Counted from the first letter of the stretch, positions 44,763 through 54,777 are shown. The stretch is 64,000 nt of DNA from Catenulispora sp. MAP5-51 (GCF_041261205.1 NZ_JBGCCH010000010.1:1-64000); one strand, 5' to 3'. The notes: a model not told the origin generated them from the letters alone. Program-made: numbers and translations.

Positions 44763-46538
44763 TCAGGAGGCGTTGAACTTCACGGACATGATCGAGTCGC
44801 CGTACCGGCTGCCGTCGTCGTGGGCGCACTTTATGGTCTTGTCCGCGTTCGGCGCCGCCGGCAACGGCTTGGTGAACCAGATCAGCACGAAGCGGGTGGT
44901 CGTCGGCGCGTCGGCCTTCAGGGTGACCGTGGTGCTGCCGGGATCGGCCGAGGCGACCTTCGTGAAGTTCGCCGGGGGCTGGCCCCCGACCACGCCGGGC
45001 ACCGAGGTGACCGAGGAGCCCGCGGCCCACATCTCCATCGCCGCACCCGCGGTGCCGATGGTCACCGTGGCGTTGGAGATGGACTTGGCCGCGCCCAGGT
45101 CGAAGATCAGGCCCGTGCTCTTGGGACTGCCGTTGTGCGTCGCGTAGGCCTGGCAGTACTGGTTGGTGACCCAGCCCTTGTCGGTGAGCTGGTTGTTCGG
45201 CAGGTAGCCCTTGCCCTCGCTGCCGTCGTCCTCGTCGTAGATCGAGACCGAGGTGGCGGTGATGTCCGAGCTCGCCGGAGCCTGGCTGGACCCCCCGGTG
45301 GAGGGCGGCGCCGAGGTCGAGTTCGTGCTGCCCGCGTTCTGGTTGCCCTTGTTCCCGCTGCCGCTGAACATCGTGTAGGCCAGCAGCGCCACGGCGACCA
45401 CCGCGGCGACCGCGCCGACGACGATCAGCGTCGAGCTGTTGCGCCCGCCGTCGCCGCCGGAGCCCCGGGAACCGCCGTACCCTCCGCCGGAACCCCCGCC
45501 GCGCGGACGGTATTCGTCCTCGTCGTAGGAGCTCGGCCGCTGGGAGCCGCCGTGCCCGGAGCCGTGCGAGGCCGGACGCTGGGGCGCCGGCTGGTAGCTG
45601 GGGGCGACCTGCGGCATGGCGGTGGTGCGCGCGGCGGCCGCGGGCATGGCCGGCATGACAGTGGTCTGCTGGTGGCGCAGCGGCGCGGTCTGCGGCGTCG
45701 AGGGCAGCGGCGCCTCGTAGCGCGGGCGCGGCAGCTGGGCCAGGGCGTCGGCGACCTCGGTCGGGGTCTGGAACTGCGGGCCTGCCGGACCGTCGCCCAG
45801 GATGCGCAGGATCACCTCGTCCAGCTGCGGGGAGATCTCCGAGCGCAGCTCGCTCGGCGGGACCGGGTCCGGCTGCTGCGGGCGCTTGCCGGTGAGCAGC
45901 GCGTAGGCCAGCTCGCCGATGGCGCCCAGGTCGGTGGCCATCGGGTCGCGCGAGACCGTGCCGGTCAGGGCCGCGGCCAGGCACAGGTCGAGGATCTTCA
46001 CCTCGCCGGTGTCGGTGCGCAGCACCGTCTTGGGGGACAGCCGCAGGTGGGCCAGGCCCTGCTCGTGGGCCTCGGTCATGGCCCGGGCCAGCTCGGTGGT
46101 GATCCGCACCGCCTCGGTGACCGGGACCGGGCCGCCGGACAGGACCTCGCCCAGGGTGTGGCCGTCGTGCAGCCACTCGGTGATGACGTAGTAGAGCCCG
46201 TCGTCGGGCACGGCGTCCAGGACCTGGACGAAGTGGTTGTCGGCCATCGCCGCGGCGGCCCGGGCGGCGGCCATGAAGGCCTCGGCCCGCGGCTGGTCCG
46301 AGCGCAGCAGGTGGATGCGGTTGGGACGGTTCAGCTTCTCGTCGGCGGCGAGCCAGGTGATGGCCGGGCCCGTGGTGTGCAGGACCCGCTCCAGGCGGTA
46401 CCGGCCGTCGAGCCGGTCGCCCACGGTCACGCCCAGTGACAGGATCAGCGCCTCGGCGTCCGCGCCGACGCCGCCGTCCGGATCGGTGGTCTGGTCGGCT
46501 GCCACATGACTCCCTGGTCCGTGCATGCTCTGTGGCAT
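44763..46538 (-). CDS. Membrane pseudokinase with discoidin-like C-terminal domain
   Basis: 591 aa, ATG 46538 (GTG 46505 has a better Shine-Dalgarno sequence). An STK fold at ~35-270 lacks key residues: the VAIK Lys is absent (RIHLLR), HRD reads HLRLSPKTV near 165, and DFG reads DLC near 182. A Pro/Gly linker, one membrane helix at ~367-388, and an external domain of ~180 residues like F5/8 type C (discoidin). In mycobacteria the same pseudokinase is fused to MurJ (Rv3910) and recruits FhaA; here it is a separate gene directly after murJ. Confidence 0.8.
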   Translation of the reverse strand: MPQSMHGPGSHVAADQTTDPDGGVGADAEALILSLGVTVGDRLDGRYRLERVLHTTGPAITWLAADEKLNRPNRIHLLRSDQPRAEAFMAAARAAAAMADNHFVQVLDAVPDDGLYYVITEWLHDGHTLGEVLSGGPVPVTEAVRITTELARAMTEAHEQGLAHLRLSPKTVLRTDTGEVKILDLCLAAALTGTVSRDPMATDLGAIGELAYALLTGKRPQQPDPVPPSELRSEISPQLDEVILRILGDGPAGPQFQTPTEVADALAQLPRPRYEAPLPSTPQTAPLRHQQTTVMPAMPAAAARTTAMPQVAPSYQPAPQRPASHGSGHGGSQRPSSYDEDEYRPRGGGSGGGYGGSRGSGGDGGRNSSTLIVVGAVAAVVAVALLAYTMFSGSGNKGNQNAGSTNSTSAPPSTGGSSQAPASSDITATSVSIYDEDDGSEGKGYLPNNQLTDKGWVTNQYCQAYATHNGSPKSTGLIFDLGAAKSISNATVTIGTAGAAMEMWAAGSSVTSVPGVVGGQPPANFTKVASADPGSTTVTLKADAPTTTRFVLIWFTKPLPAAPNADKTIKCAHDDGSRYGDSIMSVKFNAS

Positions 46539-46688
46539 GGTCTCGTCATCCCCGCCTCATGGTATTAGGTTTCGTGCCGTCCTCGTGGCGCGTTGTCCGA
46601 CCCTCATCAGTGCAGACCGTTCAGAACCATGGGCGGTTGTATCCAAGAACGTGTCTCGATCGGTCGACACCGCGTAATCGCCAGGCGG

Positions 46689-49472
46689 CTACCTCCCCAA
46701 CTTCGCGCGCACCGAGCCGAGCAGCTGCTCGACTTCTTCCACATGCATCAAGCGGGCGCACAGCACGAACAGGGTCGCGAGCATGCCACCGCCGACCGCG
46801 AGGGACACGGCGGAGCCCAGCCAACTCTGTCCGACCATACGGTTCACGTATAAAGCGACGATAAACGTCGCGCCGGCCGCGACCGCGGAGGCCCCGATCA
46901 GCCTGACGTAGGTCTGCATGATGCGCTTGCCGTCCAGGCCGCGCAGCCGCCGCTTGAGCTTCTGGGCGGTGATGGCCAGGCCCAGGCAGTAGGCGATGCC
47001 GTAGACCGAGCACATCGCGACCACCGCCCAGCGCTCCTCGCCGCCGCCCTTGAGGGCGTAGAACACCGCCGTGCTCAGCGCCACGTTGGCCGCCGAGATC
47101 CAGATGTTGATGGTGAACGGGCTCTTGGTGTCCTCGAAGGCGTAGAAGCCGCGCAGCATCAGGAACTGTGCCGAGAACGGGATCAGGCCCAGGCCGAACG
47201 CCGACAGCATGTAGCCGATGATGTGCGCGTTGTCCAAGGACATGCCGCCGTGCTTGAACAGCACCACGGCGATCTGCGGGCCCAGGACCAGGAACGCGAA
47301 GGCGGCCGGCACGATCGCGACGCCGGTCACCCGCAGACCGTAGGAGATGTCGTCGCGGACCGAGGCCAGGTCGTTCTTCACCGCGGCGCGGCTCATCCGG
47401 GGCAGCAGGGCGGTGATCACCGAGACGGTGATCAGGGCCTGCGGCAGGCCCCAGATCATGTAGGCGTTGTTGTACGCCGCCACGCCCCAGTGCTCGAAGC
47501 CGTCGTTGTTGACGTTGGAGGCGTAGCGCATCACCACGGCCAGGCCGATCTGGTTCACCAGCACGAACAGCAGCGTCCACTTGGCCAGCGTGACCGCTTT
47601 GCCCAGGCCATGGCCGCGCCAGTCGAAGCGCAGCGTCAGGTTCATGCCGGCGGACTTGATGTACGGCAGCAGGGTCAGCGCCTGCACCGCGATGCCCAGC
47701 GTGACGCCCAGGCCCAGCAGCCGGACGTCGGCCGCCGGGATGGTCGAGGTGGTCAGGTCGCTGCTGCGGTTGATGTACCAGTAGGCGCCGGTGGAGCCGA
47801 TGACCACGACGTTGGTCAGCACCGGCGTCCACATCATCGGCCCGAACCGGCCCTTGGCGTTGAGGATCTGGCCGAGCACCACGAACAGCCCCAGGAAGAA
47901 GATCTGCGGCATGAACATGCGGCCCAGGTCGATCGCCAGCTGCCGGTTGGAGCCCTTGAAGCTGGAGAACAGGTCGACCAGCTGCGGAGTGAACAGCTCG
48001 GTGACGATCGTCAGGACGAACACACCGGTCAGGACCAGCGTCAGCAGACGGCTGGCGTACGCCGAGCCGCCGTCGCGGTCGCGGTGCATCGAGCGCACCA
48101 GCTGCGGCACGAACACCGCGTTCAGCGCACCGCCGATGATCAGGATGTACAGCATGTTCGGCAGGTTCAGGCCGATGGTGTAGGAGTTCGCGATACCGGC
48201 GGTGCCGATCGCGGCCACCAGCAGGAACTGCCGGACCAGCCCGGTCAGGCGGGAGGCCAGCGTGCCCAGGGCCATCAGCCGCGAGGCGCGGCTGATGCTG
48301 GGCTCGGCCGGCGCCTGCGGGCGGACCTCGGTCTGGGTGCGGTCGCGGACACCCTGCTCCCACGCGGCGCCCTCGCGGGTGCCCGGCCCGGTGCCGGCCG
48401 GGCCGCCGGGCCCGCGGGTCGCCGGGCCCTGCACCCGGCCCTTGCGTGGTGGTATCAGGGCTTCGAGGTTGCTGGGGTTCGCGCGGCGGGGCGCGACGGT
48501 CATCGTCGGGATCGGCGAGAGGTCCCAGCGGGTGGCGCTGACCGCGTCCTCGTACTCGTCGCGCCAGTCGCGCTCGGCGTCGTCCTCGTCGGCGCCCGCG
48601 CCCTGGGGCTCGCGCTCCTGCGGCCCGGCCTGCCAGGACGGCGGCTGCTGGTCGCCGCCGCGGCCCGGCACCTCGTCGCGGAACAGGGCGCGGCTGTCGT
48701 CGGTGGGCCGGCGGCCGTGGCTGCCGCCGTGGCCCGAATCGGTACCCGGGTTCGGCGGGCTCGGCGGCCAGGAGTCGGCCTGGGCCCGGCGCGGGTCGGC
48801 GCCGTGCGAGGGGGCGCCGTGGGAAGGCGCGCCGTGCGCGGGGGCGCCGGCGAACTGGTCCGGGTGGCCGGGAGCCTGGCGTGGGTCGGCCTGCCGCGGA
48901 TCAGGCTGGCGCGGATCGGCCTGCCGGCCGGCCGGGGGCCCGGCGTACTGCTGCGGGCCGCGCGGGTCGGGCCGCTGTCCGCGCGAGGGCGCGCCGGAGT
49001 TCGGGTACTGGTCACCGCCGCGCGGCGGGTTCTGGCCGCCCTGGCGCGGGTCGCCGGCGTACGGATCCCGGCCGCCGCGAGGGTCCTGCGGGCCGGCGTA
49101 CTGCTCGCGGTAGCCCGGGTGCTCGGCGTTGCCGGGGGTTCCGGGACGGCCCGGACCGGGGCGGCCCTGGTCGGGGCGCGGCTGGTTCGCCTGGTTCGGC
49201 TGCGGCGCCGGACCGGCCGGACCAGCCGGACCCTGGGGACGGCCCTGGGCGGCCCGGGGGTCCGGGTGCAGCGGACGGCCGGTCTGCGGGTCGAACCGCG
49301 GCTCCGACTGCGGCGTCCACGGCTGCTGAGGCGCGGGCCCGGGACCCTGGGAGTGACGAGGATCACTGCCCTGCGGTCCGCCCGGACCGGCCTGGGGAGC
49401 GCGCCGGGGCCGCTGGTCGTCGTCGTCGCGCGGCGGATCCGGGTGCCACAGACCACTGCCGTCGCTCGTCAT
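46689..49472 (-). CDS. murJ: Lipid II flippase MurJ (MviN)
   Basis: 927 aa, ATG 49472. About 385 N-terminal residues are disordered, rich in Pro, Gly, Gln and Arg with short repeats (RQADPRQ, GAPSHGAPSHGA). The MATE-like flippase core starts at SRASRLMALGTLASRLTGLV and has ~14 membrane helices, including AIGTAGIANSYTIGLNLPNM. Flips lipid II for peptidoglycan synthesis. Homologues usually have shorter tails; the pseudokinase that is fused at the C-terminus in mycobacteria is separate here. Confidence 0.92.
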   Translation of the reverse strand: MTSDGSGLWHPDPPRDDDDQRPRRAPQAGPGGPQGSDPRHSQGPGPAPQQPWTPQSEPRFDPQTGRPLHPDPRAAQGRPQGPAGPAGPAPQPNQANQPRPDQGRPGPGRPGTPGNAEHPGYREQYAGPQDPRGGRDPYAGDPRQGGQNPPRGGDQYPNSGAPSRGQRPDPRGPQQYAGPPAGRQADPRQPDPRQADPRQAPGHPDQFAGAPAHGAPSHGAPSHGADPRRAQADSWPPSPPNPGTDSGHGGSHGRRPTDDSRALFRDEVPGRGGDQQPPSWQAGPQEREPQGAGADEDDAERDWRDEYEDAVSATRWDLSPIPTMTVAPRRANPSNLEALIPPRKGRVQGPATRGPGGPAGTGPGTREGAAWEQGVRDRTQTEVRPQAPAEPSISRASRLMALGTLASRLTGLVRQFLLVAAIGTAGIANSYTIGLNLPNMLYILIIGGALNAVFVPQLVRSMHRDRDGGSAYASRLLTLVLTGVFVLTIVTELFTPQLVDLFSSFKGSNRQLAIDLGRMFMPQIFFLGLFVVLGQILNAKGRFGPMMWTPVLTNVVVIGSTGAYWYINRSSDLTTSTIPAADVRLLGLGVTLGIAVQALTLLPYIKSAGMNLTLRFDWRGHGLGKAVTLAKWTLLFVLVNQIGLAVVMRYASNVNNDGFEHWGVAAYNNAYMIWGLPQALITVSVITALLPRMSRAAVKNDLASVRDDISYGLRVTGVAIVPAAFAFLVLGPQIAVVLFKHGGMSLDNAHIIGYMLSAFGLGLIPFSAQFLMLRGFYAFEDTKSPFTINIWISAANVALSTAVFYALKGGGEERWAVVAMCSVYGIAYCLGLAITAQKLKRRLRGLDGKRIMQTYVRLIGASAVAAGATFIVALYVNRMVGQSWLGSAVSLAVGGGMLATLFVLCARLMHVEEVEQLLGSVRAKLGR

Positions 49473-49526
49473 CTCTCCAGCGCTCCCCGCGTCCGTGGTG
49501 TCCGTCGTCCGATCATTGTCGGTGTT

Positions 49527-51665
49527 TCAGCTTGCCATTGTGTCCTGTGCGGGGGCGTGATGGGTGCGCTTGGCGCGGTAGACGCGCAAACCGATCAGCA
49601 GGACCAGCAGGAAACCCGAGCCGATCATCAGACCCAGGGCGATGATCCCGATGCGGCTGACCTTCACCGTGACGAAGGTGACGCTGCTGTCGCCCTTCAA
49701 CGGCGTGGACAGGTTCGCCGGATAATACGTGCAGTTCTCGTTGAGATCCTTGCAGGTGTACAGCGTCGCCTTCAGAGTGACCGGCTGTCCGTTACCCAGT
49801 GCCTGCACAGGGATACGGATAGTGGCCGACTGGCCCTTGTTGATGCTGTGCGGCCCCTGATCCGCGGAGACCTTGAGCTCCATGGTGTGCGCGCCGGTGT
49901 CCTGCGCGCGCAGGTAGATCGTGATCGGCGCGTCGGTGTCGTTCTTGATGGTGACCGGGACGGTCCCGCTCTTGCCGGACATGGTCAACGGCGGCGTCTG
50001 TGTGCCGAAGGACACCAGGCCGTGGTCGGTGACCACCGTGTCGTAGACCGTCTTGCCGTAGGCCGCGCCGCCGCCGTGGTTGCGCCACCAGGTCGCTATC
50101 GGCCGGAACGGGACCGAGGTGTCGTACTGCTGGTCCGCGATGACGGAGTGCAGCGCGTGGTAGAGCTGCTGGCTGTCCGAAGCCGAGTTCACGGCGGCGT
50201 CCGTCTGGTTCGCGGTGCTGATCCGGGTCAGCGTCGAGGCCTTCTCCGGCGTGGCCGGGGTGTTGTCGACGACCTGGCTCAGCGAGTCCAGGGCGAACCA
50301 CTGGTCGGTGTTGTGTACGGCGTTGACGGCCTTGATCGCGTCGAGCAGTTCCTGCGGCGGGTCGAAGTCCCGCGGCGGCGTCACCACCAGGACGTGCGAG
50401 CCCTCGGTGGCCGCCAGCGCGGTCTGCGCGAGCCACTGCTGTCCGGCCAGGACCCCGGGGTTGCTCAGCGAGGGCGCGGCGGGCTTGGAGGGGTCGGTGA
50501 AGATGTTCGACAGGTAGTTGTCGTAAACGACCGTGTTCGGGCTGTTCGGCAGCGAGGCGTGGGCCGAGGGCCAGGTGGAGACCTGGTTCGAGCCGACCAG
50601 CGTGACCAGGTTCGGCACCTTGGCGCCGGCCAGGGCGGACAACGTGGTCGCGTCGGCCTGGCCGTCGGAGGGCCAGGCGACCGTCGGGTTGCCGGGGCGG
50701 CAGCCGCCGGTGGCCGGCGTCTGCAGGCCCGCGGCAGAGGTCAGCAGGCTCCGGCCGGTCGGGGTGCGGGACAAGGTGTTCACATCCGGGTCGCCGTACA
50801 GCAGGCTCCAGCAGTTCTGCGCCTGCGCCGACGTGAGGATGGCGGAGGCCTGGTTGGCGAAACTCCCCGGATCGTTGCCGGAGTAGCCGGTCAGCTTGTT
50901 GTTGCTCTTGGGATCCGGGGCGAAGTAGCCGTTGACCAACTGGTTCGCGGTGGAGAGCACGTCGGGGTCGACCAGCCAGTTGACCGGCATGCTCGCGCCG
51001 GCCTGCATGATCTTGCTCAGACGCCCGCCCGGCGCGTACTGCTGGGCCGTCGACTGGTCGGCCAGGATCGGCGCCTCGGAGGAGTTCGGCATCTTCTGCC
51101 CGGTGATCCCGGGCTGGCCCACGACCGGCCACATCAGCGCCACGCGGGCCTGCTGGGCGCCCGACATGTCCTTCGGTTTCCACACCAGGAAGGTGCGGTA
51201 GCCGCCGAGGAAGTCGCCGTCGTCGTCCGTCACGTCGAAGTCGAAGGCGTAGACGCCGGCGGAAGGAGTGTGGGAGCCGAACAGCTGCAACTCCGTCGGG
51301 GTCAGCGTCCAGGTCGCGGAGGCGTTGGGAGCCAGCCGGTCGGGGAGTTTCTTGCTCAGGTCCAGGTCGAAGCCCCGGCCCTCGGCCGAACCCATCGCCG
51401 AGCGGCTGCTCACCATGCTTCGCTGGACCCGCACAGTGAGGTTCTTCAGGGTGGTCGAGCCGGTGTTCTTCACTACACCGGAGAACGTCATGGTCTTCTT
51501 GGTGTCGGCGAAATCCGGAATCTGCGGCGAGACCTGGCCGATCCCGACCTCCACCGGCTGGGCGTCCGAGCGCGCCGCCGCGGCTTGGGCGTTGCCGGGC
51601 AGCAGGCTTACGGCGCCCACGAACAGCGCGAAGGCGGAGAGAGCGCGCAGGACTCGGCTGGTCAC
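49527..51665 (-). CDS. DUF6049 secreted membrane-anchored protein
   Basis: 712 aa from the GTG at 51665, which starts a signal peptide (LRALSAFALFVGAVSLLPGNAQA). Upstream in-frame starts reach 51770. A large Ser/Thr/Pro-rich external region, then one membrane helix near the C-terminus (IGIIALGLMIGSGFLLVLLI) and a short basic cytoplasmic tail. Homologue of Rv3909 in the murJ locus; its function is unknown but the link to envelope assembly is constant across actinobacteria. Confidence 0.8.
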   Translation of the reverse strand: MTSRVLRALSAFALFVGAVSLLPGNAQAAAARSDAQPVEVGIGQVSPQIPDFADTKKTMTFSGVVKNTGSTTLKNLTVRVQRSMVSSRSAMGSAEGRGFDLDLSKKLPDRLAPNASATWTLTPTELQLFGSHTPSAGVYAFDFDVTDDDGDFLGGYRTFLVWKPKDMSGAQQARVALMWPVVGQPGITGQKMPNSSEAPILADQSTAQQYAPGGRLSKIMQAGASMPVNWLVDPDVLSTANQLVNGYFAPDPKSNNKLTGYSGNDPGSFANQASAILTSAQAQNCWSLLYGDPDVNTLSRTPTGRSLLTSAAGLQTPATGGCRPGNPTVAWPSDGQADATTLSALAGAKVPNLVTLVGSNQVSTWPSAHASLPNSPNTVVYDNYLSNIFTDPSKPAAPSLSNPGVLAGQQWLAQTALAATEGSHVLVVTPPRDFDPPQELLDAIKAVNAVHNTDQWFALDSLSQVVDNTPATPEKASTLTRISTANQTDAAVNSASDSQQLYHALHSVIADQQYDTSVPFRPIATWWRNHGGGAAYGKTVYDTVVTDHGLVSFGTQTPPLTMSGKSGTVPVTIKNDTDAPITIYLRAQDTGAHTMELKVSADQGPHSINKGQSATIRIPVQALGNGQPVTLKATLYTCKDLNENCTYYPANLSTPLKGDSSVTFVTVKVSRIGIIALGLMIGSGFLLVLLIGLRVYRAKRTHHAPAQDTMAS

Positions 51666-51721
51666 CTGACGAATCGTAGTCCGGCCCGGCCACCGCACCT
51701 CGACACGTAAACTCGGACACC

Positions 51722-53197
51722 ATGCACACCGACCAGCAGCGACAGCCGGAACCGCAGCTTGACCAGGCACAGCGGGCGGCGGTAACAGAACTGCTACGAG
51801 TCGTGCCCGTGCTCGGCCAGCTCGCCGGCCGGTTCGCCGCCGCAGGTCACAGCCTGGCTCTGGTCGGCGGTCCGGTCCGGGACGCGCTGCTGGGCCGGCA
51901 CAGCGACGATCTGGACTTCACCACCGACGCCCGGCCCGAGCAGGTGCTGCGGCTGGTGCAGGGCTGGGCCGAGGCGGTGTGGGACGTCGGCATCGCCTTC
52001 GGCACGGTCGGCGCGCAGAAGGACGGTGCGAAGCTGGAGATCACCACCTTCCGCTCCGAGGCCTACGACCGCGAGTCGCGCAAGCCCGAGGTGGCCTACG
52101 GCGACTCGATCCAGGACGACCTGTTCCGCCGCGACTTCACGGTGAACGCGATGGCCGTGCGGCTGACCGCCGACGCCGAGGACTTCGAGTTCGTCGACCC
52201 CTACGGCGGCCTGGCCGACCTCGACGCCGGCGTCCTGCGCACCCCGGGAACGCCGGAGATGTCCTTCTCGGACGACCCGCTGCGGATGATGCGCGCGGCC
52301 CGGTTCGCCGCGCAGCTCGGTTTCGACGTCGCGCCCGAGGTGCGCACGGCGATGACCGCGATGGCCGAGCGGCTGACCATCGTCAGCGCCGAGCGGGTGC
52401 AGGTCGAGCTCTCCAAGCTGCTGCTCGCCCCGGATCCGCGGGCCGGCCTGACGCTGCTGGTGGACACCGGCCTGGCCGAGTTCGTGCTGCCGGAACTGCC
52501 CAAACTGCGCCTGGAGGTCGACGAGCACCACCGGCACAAGGACGTCTACGAGCACACCCTGACGGTGCTGGAGCAGGCCATCGCGCTGGAGACGGACGGC
52601 CCGGACCTGATCCTGCGGCTGGCCGCGCTGCTGCACGACATCGGCAAGCCGAAGACTCGCCGCTTCGAGCCCGGCGGCGGTGTGTCGTTCCACCACCACG
52701 AGGTCGTGGGCGCGCACATGACGTCCTCGCGGCTGCGGAAACTGAAGTACAGCAAGGAGATCATCGACGACACCTCGCGGCTGGTGGAGCTGCATCTGCG
52801 GTTCCACGGCTACGGCGAGGCGGAGTGGACGGACAGCGCGGTGCGCCGATACGTGCGCGACGCGGGACCGCTTCTGGAGCGCCTGCACAAGCTGACGCGC
52901 TCGGACTGCACGACCCGCAACCGCCGCCGCGCCCTGATGCTGGAGCACGCCTACGACGATCTGGAACGCCGCATCGCCGAGCTGCGCGAGCAGGAGGAAC
53001 TCGACTCGATCCGTCCGGACCTGGACGGCAACGAGATCATGCAGATCCTCGGGATCAAGCCGGGACCGGAGGTCGGGGCCGCGTACAAGCACCTGCTGGA
53101 GCTGCGCATGGACCGCGGCCCGCTGGATCACGACACGGCGGTCACGGAGCTGCGGTCCTGGTGGGCCGAGCGCGAAGCCGAGCTGAACCAGGCATAA
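51722..53197 (+). CDS. pcnA: CCA tRNA nucleotidyltransferase
   Basis: 491 aa, ATG 51722. Nucleotidyltransferase head LVGGPVRDALLGRHSDDLDFTTD with the DxD metal residues; RRDFTVNAMAV; head-domain RADSEP-like RMMRAARFAAQLGF; C-terminal HD domain with LLHDIGKPKTR. Adds or repairs the 3' CCA of tRNAs. Divergent from DUF6049, as Rv3907 is in mycobacteria. Overlaps the convergent MFS gene by 70 bases. Confidence 0.95.
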   Translation: MHTDQQRQPEPQLDQAQRAAVTELLRVVPVLGQLAGRFAAAGHSLALVGGPVRDALLGRHSDDLDFTTDARPEQVLRLVQGWAEAVWDVGIAFGTVGAQKDGAKLEITTFRSEAYDRESRKPEVAYGDSIQDDLFRRDFTVNAMAVRLTADAEDFEFVDPYGGLADLDAGVLRTPGTPEMSFSDDPLRMMRAARFAAQLGFDVAPEVRTAMTAMAERLTIVSAERVQVELSKLLLAPDPRAGLTLLVDTGLAEFVLPELPKLRLEVDEHHRHKDVYEHTLTVLEQAIALETDGPDLILRLAALLHDIGKPKTRRFEPGGGVSFHHHEVVGAHMTSSRLRKLKYSKEIIDDTSRLVELHLRFHGYGEAEWTDSAVRRYVRDAGPLLERLHKLTRSDCTTRNRRRALMLEHAYDDLERRIAELREQEELDSIRPDLDGNEIMQILGIKPGPEVGAAYKHLLELRMDRGPLDHDTAVTELRSWWAEREAELNQA

Positions 53198-54432
53198 GCG
53201 ATTCCCGCCAGTAGGTACACAGCGACGGTCGCGTATAGCAGCGCCGTCGACTTCCCCGACGGCGGGAGCGTCGCGGCGGCCACAGCGGCCGCCGCGACGA
53301 ACGCTCCGTTGAAGAGCATGTCGTAGAGCGAGAAAACCCGTCCTCTATAAGAGTCCTCCACATTGCGCTGCACTGTGGTGTCGGTACAGATCTTCTGTCC
53401 CTGCGCCAGGAATCCCAGGACCAGCGCGCCGATCAGCAGCGGGACCACGCGCCACCAGACGGCCGAGGCGGCCAGGGCGACCGCGGAGCCGATCAGGCAG
53501 ACGGTGATCCAGGTGGAGAAAGCCAGACGGCGCACGATCACCGGCGTGGCGAAGGCGGCGATGAAGTAGCCGACCCCGGTGACCGCGACCGCGGTGCCGA
53601 AGCCGCGCAGTCCGGCGTTGGTGTCGGTCGGGGCGTTGAAGGTGTTGCGGAACAACAGCAGGACCATGATGGTCGTCAGGCCGTAGCAGAAGCGGTTGGC
53701 GGTGATGGCGGCCAGGGCGGCGGCCGCGGGCTTGCGCCGCCTGAGATGCTCCAGCCCCTCCCTCAGCCCGCGCGCCACGACCTTCAGCTCGCTCCACGTG
53801 GAGGCGTCGGGGTTCTCGTCCGGGCCCAGGGAGTCGCGGGGCATGGTGCGGGCCACCACACCGCCTGCCATATAGAGGACGGCGGCGACGACGAGGATGA
53901 GCGCGTTCGCGCTGTCCCCGGCTCCGACAAGAGCGCGAACCACGACTCCCACGGTGCCGCCGAGGGTCGCAGCGAGCGTCCCGGCCGTCGGCGAGACCGC
54001 GTTGGCGACGACGAGCCGATCGTTGTCCACAGCCTGTGGAAGAGCGGCGGACAGTCCCGCGAGGATGAAGCGGTTGGCGCTGAGGACCGCCAGCGCCGAG
54101 ACGTAGAAGAGGGGTCCGCTGTGCCCGGCGAGGACCTGGGCGGCTACCACCAGCACGAGCACCGCGCGCAGCAGGTTGGCGTACAGCAGCACCTGCCGGC
54201 GCCGCCAGCGGTCCAGGAACACGCCGGCGAACGGTCCGATGACCGTGAAGGGGATCAGGAGCAGCGCGAAGGCCTTCGCCACTTCGGCCGCCGTGGCCTC
54301 CTTCTCCGGGGAGAACACGACGAAGGCCGCCAGGGCCACCTGGAACACGCCGTCGCCGAACTGGCCGATCAGGCGGGTCGCGAACAGGCGCCGGAAGAGC
54401 CCGGACCTCAGCAACTCCCGGAGATCACTCAC
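53128..54432 (-). CDS. MFS transporter
   Basis: 434 aa, ATG 54432. About 12 membrane helices; FAGVFLDRWRRRQVL is the family loop 2-3 motif. Similar to putative drug or macrolide exporters of the MFS_3 type. Substrate unknown. Its 3' end overlaps that of pcnA by 70 bases, tail to tail. Confidence 0.8.
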   Translation of the reverse strand: MSDLRELLRSGLFRRLFATRLIGQFGDGVFQVALAAFVVFSPEKEATAAEVAKAFALLLIPFTVIGPFAGVFLDRWRRRQVLLYANLLRAVLVLVVAAQVLAGHSGPLFYVSALAVLSANRFILAGLSAALPQAVDNDRLVVANAVSPTAGTLAATLGGTVGVVVRALVGAGDSANALILVVAAVLYMAGGVVARTMPRDSLGPDENPDASTWSELKVVARGLREGLEHLRRRKPAAAALAAITANRFCYGLTTIMVLLLFRNTFNAPTDTNAGLRGFGTAVAVTGVGYFIAAFATPVIVRRLAFSTWITVCLIGSAVALAASAVWWRVVPLLIGALVLGFLAQGQKICTDTTVQRNVEDSYRGRVFSLYDMLFNGAFVAAAAVAAATLPPSGKSTALLYATVAVYLLAGIAYAWFSSASRSAHQDRSSVTAVS

Positions 54433-54480
54433 CTTCGAAGCGTAGTGCGCCGGGCGGCTCGGGCGCCTGTAGCCGGGGAT

Positions 54481-54777
54481 CTACTTGGGGCTGTCGAGGC
54501 AGAGGGTCTTGGTGCGGTTCTTGTCCACGACGGACATCACGACCGCGGGGTAGGCGTCGCATCCGTTGCTGTCGCCGGTGCTGAGGACCGCGGCCACTTT
54601 GAAGGCCGCGCCGCCGTCGGTGCAGCCGACGGTCTTGAAGCTCCCGCCGGACGGGGCCGTGATGCAGTCTCCGGCCCGGGCCGGAGACGGTGCGGGGCGG
54701 TTGGCGTACCAGAGCACGGCGGCCAGGACCGCGACGACCGCGACCGCGCCGGTCAGCGCCGCTGCGCGGCTCCTCAT
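54481..54777 (-). CDS. LppU/SCO3897-family small membrane protein
   Basis: 98 aa, ATG 54777 overlapping the previous stop. One N-terminal membrane helix (ALTGAVAVVAVLAAVLWY), then a small external domain with paired Cys: GDCI, VGCTDGG, NGCDAYP and LCLD, a pattern I know from the LppU/SCO3897 family. Function unknown. It pairs with the 54774 gene. Confidence 0.7.
   Translation of the reverse strand: MRSRAAALTGAVAVVAVLAAVLWYANRPAPSPARAGDCITAPSGGSFKTVGCTDGGAAFKVAAVLSTGDSNGCDAYPAVVMSVVDKNRTKTLCLDSPK

Noticed and set aside
47223-51710. A 1,495-residue open frame on the plus strand
   Set aside because: It is the complement of murJ and the DUF6049 gene; no motif or start signal supports it.
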